DNA from: Bifidobacterium sp. ESL0732
Lineage (GTDB): Bacteria > Actinomycetota > Actinomycetes > Actinomycetales > Bifidobacteriaceae
NCBI RefSeq assembly: GCF_029395535.1
Contig: NZ_CP113920.1
Coordinates: forward strand, 1,240,001 to 1,304,000
Direction of reading: 5' to 3'
Length of the DNA stretch: 64,000 nt
In this document: positions 35,004 through 44,703 of the stretch, in pieces
Layout: the number at the start of each line of letters is the position of its first letter
Numbering within the stretch: the first letter of the stretch is position 1
The notes under the pieces: model-generated
Seen by the model: only the letters and a program-made list of their open reading frames with translations
What the model was told of the DNA's origin: nothing
Databases searched by the model: none
Made by a program: the position numbers and the translations under genes

Positions 35004-36494
35004 ATGAATACCACCTTTCATAGCACCCGAAGTTCTTCCAAAAAGCTGACCAGCCGCCAGGCCATCCGTCAAGGGCTCGCAAGCGACGGCGGACTGTTCG
35101 TCACCGATGATCTCGGCAAGCAGCAGGTCGACGTCGCCGAACTGATCGGCAAGTCCTATCAGGACATGGCCCGCACTGTTTTGGGGGTATTACTGCCTGA
35201 TTTCTCCGCTTCGGAACTTGACGAATGCGTGCGTGCGGCATACGGCTCTCAGTGGCTCGACAGCGCCATCACTCCTTTGAAGCCTCTGGGTGACGACTAT
35301 GTCCTCGAGTTGTTCAACGGGCCGACCAGCGCCTTCAAGGATGTAGCACTGCAAATCCTGCCGCAGTTCATGGCCCGTACCGCAACCGGTGCAATGTCGG
35401 CAAACGAAAAGGTGATGGTGCTCACGGCCACTTCCGGGGACACCGGCAAGGCGGCGCTCGCAGGGTTCGCGGATACCCCCGGCACCGGCATCACCGTCTT
35501 CTACCCTGAAGGCAAAGTCAGCGAAATCCAGCGTCTGCAGATGACCACTCAGTCCGGCTCGAACGTCAACGTCTGCGCGGTGCGCGGCAATTTTGACGAC
35601 GCTCAATCCGCCGTCAAACGCATTTTCGGTGACAAGGATTTGGCTACGACACTTGAGGAGGAAAACGGCGTCTCACTCTCTTCCGCCAACTCCATCAACG
35701 TCGGCCGGCTTGTGCCACAGGTCGTCTATTACTTTGCTGCTTACGCGCAATTGGTCGAACGCGGTGCCATCAAGGTCGGCAATGAAGTCGAGTTCATCGT
35801 GCCCACCGGCAATTTCGGCGACATCCTCGCGGGCTACTATGCCAAGAAGCTCGGGCTGCCGGTCGGCAGACTCACCGTGGCCAGCGACCGCAACAATGTG
35901 CTGTTTGATTTTCTGACCACCGGCACTTACAACCGCGAGCGCCCGTTCTACCAAACCACCTCACCGTCAATGGACATCCTGGTTTCCTCGAACCTCGAGC
36001 GCATGCTCTATTACATGTCCGAAGGCGACACCGAGCTTGTTCGCAGTTTGATGAACGATTTGGCGAATAATAACTCGTTCACGATTCCCAAAACGCTGTT
36101 GAAACGTATCCGTGGGCTCTTCTCCTGCGGCTGGGCCGATGAGGAACAGGTGAGCCAGGCCATCGCCGACTGTTGGAATGCAAACCATTACGTCATCGAC
36201 CCGCACACGGCGTGCGGCTACCATGTGTTGGAGCAGGCCCCTCGCGAAACGGGCATGCCGCGCGTGCTGCTGAGCACCGCCAGCCCGTACAAGTTCCCGC
36301 GCGTGGTCGGCAAGGCGCTCGGCCTCGATACCGCCGGTACCGATTTCGATTGCATGGACCGCCTCTCCGAAGCCGCCAACACCACCGCGCCCAAGAACCT
36401 GCGCGGTCTGGAGCACGCCGCCGAACGCTTCACCGACGTCATCGCTATTGACGAGATGAGCGACTACGTCAGGAATGTTTCTCAGCAGCTTTAA
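35004..36494 (+). CDS. thrC: Threonine synthase
   Basis: PLP enzyme that converts O-phosphohomoserine to threonine. 496 residues of the long (fungal/E. coli-type) class. NGPTSAFKDVALQILPQF holds the PLP Lys, TATSGDTGKAALAGF the phosphate loop and FIVPTGNFGDILAGYYAKKL the late binding region. Start ATG at 35004 follows GAGG; a GTG one codon earlier is in frame. Single gene, convergent with the ABC permease. Confidence 0.97.
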   Translation: MNTTFHSTRSSSKKLTSRQAIRQGLASDGGLFVTDDLGKQQVDVAELIGKSYQDMARTVLGVLLPDFSASELDECVRAAYGSQWLDSAITPLKPLGDDYVLELFNGPTSAFKDVALQILPQFMARTATGAMSANEKVMVLTATSGDTGKAALAGFADTPGTGITVFYPEGKVSEIQRLQMTTQSGSNVNVCAVRGNFDDAQSAVKRIFGDKDLATTLEEENGVSLSSANSINVGRLVPQVVYYFAAYAQLVERGAIKVGNEVEFIVPTGNFGDILAGYYAKKLGLPVGRLTVASDRNNVLFDFLTTGTYNRERPFYQTTSPSMDILVSSNLERMLYYMSEGDTELVRSLMNDLANNNSFTIPKTLLKRIRGLFSCGWADEEQVSQAIADCWNANHYVIDPHTACGYHVLEQAPRETGMPRVLLSTASPYKFPRVVGKALGLDTAGTDFDCMDRLSEAANTTAPKNLRGLEHAAERFTDVIAIDEMSDYVRNVSQQL

Positions 36495-36564
36495 AAATAT
36501 TAAATTGAAGAAAAGGGCTTAGGGGTTGACTTATCCAGTCCCTGTAAGTCCTTTCTCTAATGAT

Positions 36565-37284
36565 TTACAGCTCCTTGCGCTCGTAGATGTGCATCGAAAG
36601 CCGGCAGGACAAGACGTACATTACCACCGCCACGATGAGGCCGATGATGGCCACCCACGGGATCGGCCCAAGTTTGGCGCTCGTGACGAAGGTTATCACA
36701 TGATTCAATACCGCTTCCGGCACGGTGAGTGCTACGACCGCCATCAGCGCTCCGATGACGAACAGCAGGACGAACGCATAGCCCGTCGCCTTCGTCGCGG
36801 GGAAGCGATAGCCGATCGGCAGGTACAGACTGGCAAGGATGGGGGCCACCACCAGCACCAGCAGCGTCAGACCAACGGCATCATTGATTCGTTGCGGCAT
36901 ATACATGATCAATCCGCAGACGGCCTGCAAGACAACGGCCACGGCAATGGCAAACAGCGTTAAAACATATCGTCCGACAACCTGATTGGCCCGCGTGGCA
37001 GGTAAAAACCCATTGAGTTTTCTGCTTCCCGTCTGGTCCTCATAGCTGAAAACCATCATACCGGTCATGGCCGATACGAAGACGAGCATCCCAGTGACGG
37101 CCCCACTCATGGGATCCATCAGCGCTTCGTCGCCCATTATTTTGGCTATGATCGCGAACACCAACGGCAAAGACACCAGCAGCCATACGCTGCCACCAAC
37201 GCCTTTGATGTTTTTCCTGTTGCCCCATGCAAGGACTTTGTATACGTCTATGCGGAAGGCTTTGCCGATTTGCTTGGAATCCAT
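36565..37284 (-). CDS. ABC-2 type transporter permease
   Basis: About 239 residues with six hydrophobic helices (LVSLPLVFAIIAKIM; MLVFVSAMTGMMVF; LTLFAIAVAVVLQAVCGLIMYMP; LLVLVVAPILASLYL and two more). It pairs with the ATPase immediately upstream; the stop of that gene and a GTG here overlap by 4 bp, with an ATG four codons later behind GGGGAG. The function inferred is export (peptide, lipid or drug); the substrate is unknown. Confidence 0.82.
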   Translation of the reverse strand: MDSKQIGKAFRIDVYKVLAWGNRKNIKGVGGSVWLLVSLPLVFAIIAKIMGDEALMDPMSGAVTGMLVFVSAMTGMMVFSYEDQTGSRKLNGFLPATRANQVVGRYVLTLFAIAVAVVLQAVCGLIMYMPQRINDAVGLTLLVLVVAPILASLYLPIGYRFPATKATGYAFVLLFVIGALMAVVALTVPEAVLNHVITFVTSAKLGPIPWVAIIGLIVAVVMYVLSCRLSMHIYERKEL

Positions 37285-37292
37285 GATATCGT

Positions 37293-38255
<963 letters not shown>

Positions 38256-38396
38256 CGTATTCCTTTCCTGTTCGCCGATGAACCGATACATTCGTATACA
38301 AGTATTGCAAATCCTTGTCAGCGGATGAACGTCAGCAATCAACAAGCAGTGCTTGAAACTCCTGCATGTTCTATGTTCATCGGTTTGGCAGAAGAC

Positions 38397-38774
38397 TTAC
38401 TTGGCTTTCTTGTATTCAGTCTCGAGCATTTCCACTAGGTCAATGAGCGGGATATCAGCGGCTTTCGCAGCTATCCCCACCTGTCGTAAGGCGTTGCTCA
38501 CCTGTTCAGTGAGCTTCTTCTTCATGCGTTCATCGCCTTTCTCGGCGACAAACGAACCCTTGCCCTGTACATTGACCACGATGCCCTCATCGGCCAGTTC
38601 GTTGTAGGCACGAGTAACGGTGAGCACGGAGATACGCAGTTCCCTGGCCAGCTTGCGCAGGCTCGGCAGCGCCTCTCCGCCTTTGAGCTCACCGTTCAGC
38701 ACGGCCTCGCGTATCTGACGTTTGATTTGCTCGTAGATCGGTTCTCCGGACACGGATGAGATGATCAGTTTCAT
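38397..38774 (-). CDS. GntR family (YtrA-type) transcriptional regulator
   Basis: 125 residues: a winged HTH (EPIYEQIKRQIREAVLNGEL; LPSLRKLARELRISVLTVTRAY; ADEGIVVNVQGKGSFVA) and a short two-helix dimer tail, the YtrA subfamily architecture. It is the first gene of the ABC unit, and an inverted repeat at 38828-38861 overlaps its promoter, so autorepression is likely. Subfamily members often respond to cell-wall antibiotics; that is established for relatives, not for this gene. Confidence 0.93.
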   Translation of the reverse strand: MKLIISSVSGEPIYEQIKRQIREAVLNGELKGGEALPSLRKLARELRISVLTVTRAYNELADEGIVVNVQGKGSFVAEKGDERMKKKLTEQVSNALRQVGIAAKAADIPLIDLVEMLETEYKKAK

Positions 38775-38827
38775 CTATGCCCCTTTCTGTTTGTGTTTAT
38801 CAAACAGCACACATGTTTTTTAATAAG

Positions 38828-38861
38828 ACTGTTATACTGTTCAGTTAGACTATATAACAGT
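38828..38861 (-). promoter_or_regulatory. Candidate operator of the GntR regulator
   Basis: Perfect 9-bp inverted repeat ACTGTTATA / TATAACAGT with a 16-bp spacer; an inner palindrome ACTGTTCAGT lies in the spacer. The right arm contains the -10 of the gntR promoter, so a bound dimer would block RNA polymerase. Confidence 0.7.
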
Positions 38862-38877
38862 AAATTCAACTGTGCAA
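38849..38877 (-). promoter_or_regulatory. Promoter of gntR-ABC unit
   Basis: Minus strand: TTGCAC (38872-38877), 17-bp spacer, TATAGT (38849-38854). The -10 lies inside the inverted repeat operator. The HAD gene just upstream is on the same strand, so this marks a new unit. Confidence 0.65.
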
Positions 38878-38884
38878 GTCGAGA

Positions 38885-39547
38885 CTACAACAGTTGTCGG
38901 GGTGCGTCATCGAAGTCGTTGATGACACCATTGGCAATCCTGGCAATATCGGCCCTGTCATCTGCTGAATACGAATCCTCCATAGCCCAGACATTCATGC
39001 CGGCATCCTTCGCCGTACGCACCGCGGTCAGCAAATCCTCGAACACGGTGCAATGTCCCGCCCGTACATCCAGACGCGACGCCGCGAGCAGATAGACCTC
39101 GGGGCTGCTCTTACTGGCGGCTTGGGTATCCTCAACGCTGACGGACGTCTCAAAATACGAATCGATGCCAACGTGGCGCATCGCCACCTCACGAACTCTG
39201 GGCGATAGCGACGTGGCCACCGCCAGTTTGGCCCCGCTAGCTTTGAGATAATCCAGATACTCGACGGCATGCGGCTTGGCCTGAACCGTCGTGCCATAAG
39301 CCTCGAGCACCATCTCGTCCCAATGTCTCGACAGCTCAAGGGGAGTATCGTCAAGCCCATAGCGCTCGATGGTGTAGCGCGCCACCTCGTCCGGTTTCAT
39401 TGCGCAGACGTCACTCATATAATCATCGGTCAACGTCAGCCCACGTTCTGCGAAGAAGTCGACATCGACCTGATGCCAGACGTCCATGGAATCGAGCAGG
39501 GTACCGTCCAAATCGAAGATGGCCGCTTTGCCTTCGTTCGTTTTCAT
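38885..39547 (-). CDS. HAD superfamily IA hydrolase (beta-phosphoglucomutase/phosphatase-like)
   Basis: 220 residues. Motif I IFDLDGTLLDSMDVW, motif II AVATSLSPRV, motif III VEDTQAASKSSPEVYLLAA and motif IV CTVFEDLLTAVRTAKDAG. The cap inserted after motif I is all-helical. Sugar phosphatase or mutase is possible; the substrate cannot be read. AGAGGA precedes the ATG. A structured element (39575-39748) lies 27 bp upstream. Confidence 0.9.
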   Translation of the reverse strand: MKTNEGKAAIFDLDGTLLDSMDVWHQVDVDFFAERGLTLTDDYMSDVCAMKPDEVARYTIERYGLDDTPLELSRHWDEMVLEAYGTTVQAKPHAVEYLDYLKASGAKLAVATSLSPRVREVAMRHVGIDSYFETSVSVEDTQAASKSSPEVYLLAASRLDVRAGHCTVFEDLLTAVRTAKDAGMNVWAMEDSYSADDRADIARIANGVINDFDDAPRQLL

Positions 39548-39574
39548 CTATCCTCTTTCTGCTTCAGGTGGGCC

Positions 39575-39748
39575 GTCGGAGGTCAGGATATATAATGTTC
39601 GGGACGCTCCGGGCTATGCCGTAAAGCAATGAGTCCAGTGGACTCATTGTAGGCATGGTGAGCGCGATGTATCGAGCGCGAAGGCAAAATCTACGATTTT
39701 GCATAGGCCGTGTCTTACGCCCGAACATCACATATCCTGACCTCCGAC
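39575..39748 (-). repeat. Long structured palindromic element, copy A
   Basis: 174 nt. Outer arms GTCGGAGGTCAGGATAT / complement. Read on the minus strand it has a basal stem, an internal loop with CGTAAGAC opposite GGAGCGTC, a stem GGcCTAT/ATAGcCC, and three hairpins: GCAAAATC/GATTTTGC (39684-39702), GCGC/GCGC around CGATACATCG (39662-39679) and a 10-bp stem with 3-nt loop (39627-39649). It matches copy D (52153-52325) throughout. Confidence 0.85.
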
Positions 39749-39823
39749 TCACGTTAAAGAGAGTCCTACTCAACTCACTTGCACAAAGATACGGCCTGAA
39801 GCGGATAAAACCCGTTAACATAA

Positions 39824-39914
39824 GTTGTTGTGGCGGGATATGCGATGATCAGGCATAAAGCTTGGCCTACCGGCCTGGAGGGTGCCTGAGCATTGTATAT
39901 CCCGCCGCAACAAC
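39824..39914 (+). repeat. Short structured palindromic element, copy B
   Basis: 91 nt. Outer arms GTTGTTGtGGCGGGATAT pair almost perfectly across the element (mostly G-U type differences). The inner part has CATAAAGC, a GGCC-tacc-GGCC hairpin and GGAGGGTG, corresponding to CGTAAGAC...GGAGCGTC of the long copies but with one hairpin in place of three. It ends 17 bp from the recN stop. Confidence 0.8.
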
Positions 39915-39931
39915 GACTGCCCCTGAACAGT

Positions 39932-41749
39932 TTATAATCTACTTTCGTCCAAAAGCTCTTTGGCGTGGGTTAGAGACGTGGCGGATTCGCTGCCGGAGAG
40001 CATTCTCGCGATCTCATGGATGCGGGCATCACCGGTCACCTCGTTGACGGTCGTCTCGACAGTTGCCTTTGGACCGGCGTTCTTGGCTTTGGCTGCTGCC
40101 TTGCCCTTGCTGACCACGAACTGGGTGTCGGCCCAAGAGGCGACCTGCGCCAAATGCGTGACCACGATGACCTGCGAGGTCTGTGCGAGTTTGGACAAGC
40201 GTTTGCCAAGTTCGACCGCGGCTTTGCCGCCGACTCCGGCGTCAACCTCGTCGAAGATGAACGTCATGTCTCTCGATCCGGAAGTCCGCTTTTCGGCCAC
40301 GGACAGTTCCAGCGCCAACATGAGTCGGCTTAACTCACCGCCGGACGCACTTTTACCCATCGGCAGTTGTGGTGAACCTGGGAAGGGGGTGAACAGGAAT
40401 TCTATATCGTCAATGCCGTTGGCATCCAATGGCCAAGTATCCGATGCGGTCTGCGTCTCACCGTTCTTGCCAGTGGGCTTATTTGATGCCACGTTGCGAC
40501 GTACCACGCGAATCTCGAGACCAGAACCAGCCATAGCCAAAGCAGCAAGCTCCTTGGTCACCGTATTGGCCAAAGCTGTAGCGGCGAGCTTCCTCTTCCT
40601 GCTCAACGCCTCAGCCGATTTCATTGCAACGTCAAAAGCTTGTTTGCGTTGCGCCTTGATCTCTTCGACTTTTTCAGGAGACGCATCCAGATCCTCTATC
40701 TCGAACGCAGCCTTATCCCGCCACGCGATCACGTCCTCGAGCGTCGGGCCCCAACGGCGTGTCAGCTCGTCAAGTTCGTGAATGCGGGAGTTGATGGCGT
40801 CCAATCCGTCGACATCCTCATCGCTATCGACTTCATTGGATAGTGAAAAGACGATATCAGAAAGGTCAGCGTTCAACGACTCCAGACGGTCTGCAGCCTC
40901 ACCGAAAGCTCCCCCGACATGAATGGTGCGCAACGCCTGAATCGCATGAGTGATGGCATCGGAAGCGCCCTGCGCATCGCTGTCCGAATCAACTTGAGAA
41001 GCGTCCAACGCCGAAAGTGCCGAACCCACACCTTGGGCGATTTCGGCCGAATTCTCAACTCTCGAACGCTTTCCCTTCAGTTCCTCATCCTCGCCTGGCT
41101 TCGGATCGACCTTGTTGATCTGTTCAATGGACTCTCGAAGATAATCAGCCCGTTGACGGGTCGAGGCCTCCTGATTGGTGACAGTGTTGAGTCGTTGATC
41201 CATCGCCTGAAGCTGTTCCCAGGATTGACGATACGCGGCACGCTCCACACCGTCATCAGCGGCCATGTCGAGGAATTCGCGTTGACGGGCAGGCGAGGCA
41301 AGACGCAGCTGATCGGCTTGACCATGTATAGTCACCAGTTCTGCAGCCACGTTGCCGAGCACGCTTCTGGGCACGCTATGCCCGCATAGCACAGCGCGTG
41401 AACGTCCAGACGCCGGAACGGTACGGGAAAGGAAAAGTTCCCGGCGCCCTATCTCGTCGGGATCCGGATCGGTTTCCTCGCTATCGGCATCCAACACTCC
41501 GGCATCCTGTGCGAGACCGGCTGCATTGCCGTTCTCGTCGACATCGAAAATACCTTGAGCCCATGCCGATTCAGCCCCGGCAGAAACCCGTCCAACGCTT
41601 GCCTTGGCTCCGGAAATAAGCTGTATGGCACTCAACAGCATGGATTTGCCAGCGCCGGTTTCGCCGGTAATCGCCGTCATCCCCTTGTCTGGTGTCAGCA
41701 CTGCAGAACGAATGGGCCCGAGATTGCGCACTTCAAGTTCTTCAAGCAT
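39932..41749 (-). CDS. recN: DNA repair protein RecN
   Basis: SMC-like ATPase of double-strand-break repair, 605 residues. Walker A AITGETGAGKSMLLSAIQLI, Q-loop and signature ASGGELSRLMLALELS, Walker B TFIFDEVDAGVGG; a coiled-coil arm fills the middle. It overlaps nadK by 8 bp, typical of the actinobacterial tlyA-nadK-recN set. A LexA box was not seen directly upstream because the gene is internal to the unit. Confidence 0.97.
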   Translation of the reverse strand: MLEELEVRNLGPIRSAVLTPDKGMTAITGETGAGKSMLLSAIQLISGAKASVGRVSAGAESAWAQGIFDVDENGNAAGLAQDAGVLDADSEETDPDPDEIGRRELFLSRTVPASGRSRAVLCGHSVPRSVLGNVAAELVTIHGQADQLRLASPARQREFLDMAADDGVERAAYRQSWEQLQAMDQRLNTVTNQEASTRQRADYLRESIEQINKVDPKPGEDEELKGKRSRVENSAEIAQGVGSALSALDASQVDSDSDAQGASDAITHAIQALRTIHVGGAFGEAADRLESLNADLSDIVFSLSNEVDSDEDVDGLDAINSRIHELDELTRRWGPTLEDVIAWRDKAAFEIEDLDASPEKVEEIKAQRKQAFDVAMKSAEALSRKRKLAATALANTVTKELAALAMAGSGLEIRVVRRNVASNKPTGKNGETQTASDTWPLDANGIDDIEFLFTPFPGSPQLPMGKSASGGELSRLMLALELSVAEKRTSGSRDMTFIFDEVDAGVGGKAAVELGKRLSKLAQTSQVIVVTHLAQVASWADTQFVVSKGKAAAKAKNAGPKATVETTVNEVTGDARIHEIARMLSGSESATSLTHAKELLDESRL

Positions 41750-42734
41750 CGGATTTCACCTTTCCAGATGAACCTTGTTTTCCGTTACCCGTATGACGAG
41801 AAGGTTTAACCTTGTTTTCTTCGGCTATGATGTTCTCGCGTTTACGCTCCTCCATTCGAGAACGCTGACGGAGGCTCACGCTGGGGAGGTTGAATTTGCT
41901 GACCAGACGATTGGTGAATGGCACGCCGGAAAGACTTGCAAGTTTGACCGTGAGCGATGAAAGATGGACGGTGGTTCGCGTTCCGTATTCCAGTTTCATT
42001 TTCCTTCTGCCGTCACAGCAGATCCAGCCTTCGGTCAGGGAATCATCAATCACATCGACGGTGAAACGGGAATGTTCACTAATCACCATCGGACGTGTGA
42101 ACAGCGCGTGCGCGGCAAGCGGTATCAGTTGCAACGCTTTGACATCAGGCCAGATAATCGGGCCTCCGGCAGAAAAAGCGTAGGCCGTGGAACCCGTCGG
42201 GGTCGAAATGATCACGCCATCGCAACTGAACGAGCTGGCTTCCACTCCGTCAACGCCGACAGAAAGCTCGATCATATGGTCACGGTCGGCCTGTTGAATG
42301 GTGATGTCGTTCAGAGCCCAATCGCTTGCTGTCTTTTTGCCGTCAGAGGAAGTCACAGAAACCCTGGCCAGATTGCGCTCGTCAATCGAATAGTCACGGT
42401 CGGCAACGCGCGCGATAGCCTCGCTTAATTGGAAGCTCTCGAATTCCGCAAGGAAACCGACGTGGCCCAAATTGACACCGAGAATGGGAACTTCGGTATT
42501 ATGGACCAGCTCGGCGGCACCCAGAATCGTGCCATCTCCGCCAAGCACCACGACTATTTCGGTGTCACTGCTGACGATGGGCGATGGCTCTCCGAATTTT
42601 GGTGGATCAAGACTGTCGACGATACGAACGGAAAATCCTGCATGTTCGAGCTGCTCGACCGCTTCACGCACCACAAGACTGGTCTCACGAAGCCGAGCAT
42701 GTGTGACCACGACCGCATGGCGCTTACCGACCAT
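41742..42734 (-). CDS. nadK: NAD kinase
   Basis: Makes NADP from NAD. 330 residues. VVLGGDGTILGAAELV (GGDG motif), NLGHVGFLAEFE and TPTGSTAYAFSAGGPI are diagnostic. The last 30 residues are basic and polar and may be disordered. AGAGGC precedes the ATG. Confidence 0.97.
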   Translation of the reverse strand: MVGKRHAVVVTHARLRETSLVVREAVEQLEHAGFSVRIVDSLDPPKFGEPSPIVSSDTEIVVVLGGDGTILGAAELVHNTEVPILGVNLGHVGFLAEFESFQLSEAIARVADRDYSIDERNLARVSVTSSDGKKTASDWALNDITIQQADRDHMIELSVGVDGVEASSFSCDGVIISTPTGSTAYAFSAGGPIIWPDVKALQLIPLAAHALFTRPMVISEHSRFTVDVIDDSLTEGWICCDGRRKMKLEYGTRTTVHLSSLTVKLASLSGVPFTNRLVSKFNLPSVSLRQRSRMEERKRENIIAEENKVKPSRHTGNGKQGSSGKVKSDA

Positions 42735-43065
42735 CGTCTTGCCTCTTTTCCGACATCAACTGTTTGAAAAAATCAGTTCCTTCTCATATCCTAACCGGAG
42801 AGTATCTACAAACGAGCTTACTCCAAAGCAATCCGGCAAAAGCGATGCTATACCGTTAAAGCTTTGAAATGGTCAATTCCAAGATGAAATTTCAAACAAC
42901 AGACTGGTACCCAACATCGATTCTCAATATTTTGTAATATCAAGAAACCTTGAATTTTTAAAGAATTCCGTCAATTCGATTTCATTTTCACTTTGACTTC
43001 CGGTAATACGGAAAGAAAGCTGTACAAAGAGAATCCCTATAGGATTGCCGGGAAGAAGGCGAGGA
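42735..43065. other. Divergent spacer between nadK and the bactofilin-like gene
   Basis: 331 bp, AT-rich. It holds small palindromes such as TCAAG-AAAC-CTTGA (about 42941) and TTCCG-GTAATA-CGGAA. No clear promoter pair or gene was recognised. Confidence 0.5.
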
Positions 43066-43755
43066 ATGAACCTCAACACATTCGGCGGATATATTAAAGG
43101 TGGAAACTACGACGTCCTCATCACACACGGCAATGCAGTCATGCAGGAAAATGTAAGGTTTGATACGCTTGTGGTCAAAGGAATCCTGCAGACCTCAGCC
43201 TGCAGGGGGCGACGAATAGTCATAGACGGAGGAATGTTAAATTCCTCTGGTGAAATTGTCTTTGATTCCCTTTCCGGACACGGCCGCATCTGCACTCAAC
43301 AGCATATTTCCGCTCGCAACATCGCGTTCATCGGTGAAATGGAAACTTATTCACGACTCGCTGTCAAGGAATCCATTCGAGTAAGCGGTTCGGTTAAAGC
43401 CAAATCATTGGTTGCGTCAAAGGCAAAGATAACCGGACATACCAGCATAAAGGAATATATCGAAACCGGCAGACTGGAAATAGCACCGATAAGGACAACC
43501 ATGTTCGAAAGGTTCAAGATGAACGAATATCTTGGCCCCAACAGCATTCAACGAATCAAAGCCATGGATGTAATACTTCGCAATACCATCTGTGAGAAAA
43601 TCGATGCTGACTACGTTGTGCTTTCTAGCCATACGCATGTGGAGAAAGTGTTATATGACGACGATCTGAGGCTCGACAGGACCTCCACTGTAAGACTCAT
43701 CGAACGTCGTTGGAATATGGGAGAAGACGAAGAACTTCAACGCAAGGTGGCATAA
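43066..43755 (+). CDS. Bactofilin-like beta-helical protein (polymer-forming cytoskeletal type)
   Basis: 229 residues, no signal peptide or membrane helix. The protein is a run of short strand repeats with a G-x-hydrophobic spacing (GGYIKGGNYDVLITHGNAV, DGGMLNSSGEIVFDSLSGHG, IRVSGSVKAKSLVASKAKIT) as in bactofilins, but the match is to the pattern, not to a sure family. The C-terminal 80 residues have a mixed charged part. AAGG lies before the ATG at 43066. It is the only plus-strand gene in this part and overlaps tlyA by 19 bp, tail to tail. Confidence 0.65.
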   Translation: MNLNTFGGYIKGGNYDVLITHGNAVMQENVRFDTLVVKGILQTSACRGRRIVIDGGMLNSSGEIVFDSLSGHGRICTQQHISARNIAFIGEMETYSRLAVKESIRVSGSVKAKSLVASKAKITGHTSIKEYIETGRLEIAPIRTTMFERFKMNEYLGPNSIQRIKAMDVILRNTICEKIDADYVVLSSHTHVEKVLYDDDLRLDRTSTVRLIERRWNMGEDEELQRKVA

Positions 43756-44495
43756 AGCAGGTATTCTTCATTGCCATGTGTTCCAAGAATCGGCGAAGGG
43801 GATGTGGCAACCACGGTAAGACCTTCTTCGTTTGCACAATCACAAACCGTTTTAAGCGCTTCTTGACGCAGTCTTGGGTCTTCCACTACGCCGTTTTTGC
43901 CCAGATGCCCTTTGCCCACCTCGAACTGTGGCTTGACCAGAAGCACGATATCGGCGGGGCTTGCGGCTACTTTAACGATTACAGGAATCACATAACTCAG
44001 CGAAATAAACGATACATCGGAGACAATGAGAGAAGGGCGGTACGGCAAATCTTCCGCTTCGACATCACGAATGTTGACACCGCTCATCTCAATAATCCGT
44101 GAATCGTTGGCAATACGCGGGTCAAGCTGGCCATGTCCGACGTCAAGCGCGATGATTTGAGACGCACCGTGGCGGAGCAATACATCACAGAATCCGCCGG
44201 TGGAAGCACCGATATCCAGGCAATAACGGCCTTTTGGCGAGGACAAGCCCAAATCACTGAAACGTTCAAAAGCACCAAGCAGCTTGTAAGCTCCTCTGGA
44301 AACGTAATCATCGCCGGCATCGACCAAAATCTTTTGAGTGCCATCGACCGACATCGAAGGTTTGTCCGCAGGCACGCCGTCGACAGTTACTTTGCCGGCA
44401 CGGATGAGACGCTGCGCCTGAGTACGGCTGTGCGCCAGGCCTGCAGAAGCCATATACGCATCCAAACGCATGTTCTGATGCTCTTCAGTAGTCAT
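43737..44495 (-). CDS. tlyA: TlyA family rRNA 2'-O-methyltransferase
   Basis: 16S/23S rRNA cytidine-2'-O-methyltransferase type. 252 residues. An N-terminal S4 RNA-binding domain (RLDAYMASAGLAHSRTQAQR) is followed by a FtsJ-like fold with SAM motif YCLDIGASTGGFCDVLLRHG, and KDKE-type residues spread in SDVSFISL and LLVKPQFEVGKG. Start overlaps the 67-codon gene by 4 bp (ATGA). Overlaps the bactofilin-like gene. Confidence 0.95.
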   Translation of the reverse strand: MTTEEHQNMRLDAYMASAGLAHSRTQAQRLIRAGKVTVDGVPADKPSMSVDGTQKILVDAGDDYVSRGAYKLLGAFERFSDLGLSSPKGRYCLDIGASTGGFCDVLLRHGASQIIALDVGHGQLDPRIANDSRIIEMSGVNIRDVEAEDLPYRPSLIVSDVSFISLSYVIPVIVKVAASPADIVLLVKPQFEVGKGHLGKNGVVEDPRLRQEALKTVCDCANEEGLTVVATSPSPILGTHGNEEYLLYATLR

Positions 44496-44695
44496 GCCCG
44501 TTGCTGGCTGTCCAAATCTCCACGAAGCGTTGACAAGACGTCTTGAAACACCTCTATTTTCTGTTCAGCATCCATGTCGGCAAGGCCTTCAAGTTCAGTG
44601 TAATGCGCACGCAGGTTCTCGAACGAGGTTCCCTTCCGGCTTTCAAGGTCATCGGCATCGTCTGTTTGCGGATTATCTGCATATCGAGCAACCAT
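44492..44695 (-). CDS. Small conserved-position protein between HAD-IIA and tlyA, function unknown
   Basis: 67 residues, acidic, with a helical core (FENLRAHYTELEGLADMD; KIEVFQDVLSTLRGDLD). GGAG precedes the ATG, and its stop overlaps tlyA. The position between a HAD-IIA phosphatase and tlyA recurs in actinobacteria, which supports a real gene. Confidence 0.75.
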   Translation of the reverse strand: MVARYADNPQTDDADDLESRKGTSFENLRAHYTELEGLADMDAEQKIEVFQDVLSTLRGDLDSQQRA

Positions 44696-44703
44696 GAATA
44701 CTC

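Larger units (their letters stand above)
39548..39931. other. Spacer between the HAD gene and recN, filled with structured elements
   Basis: 384 bp without coding frames. It holds one long (39575-39748) and one short (39824-39914) palindromic element, about 75 bp apart. Confidence 0.8.

Noticed and set aside
38828..38861. Terminator of the HAD gene
   Set aside because: AT-rich 9-bp arms with a long spacer make a poor terminator; the fit to a promoter-operator of gntR is better.
39575..39914. CRISPR array or tandem repeats
   Set aside because: The elements are palindromic, of two sizes, in inverse orientation, and not regularly spaced with unique spacers.
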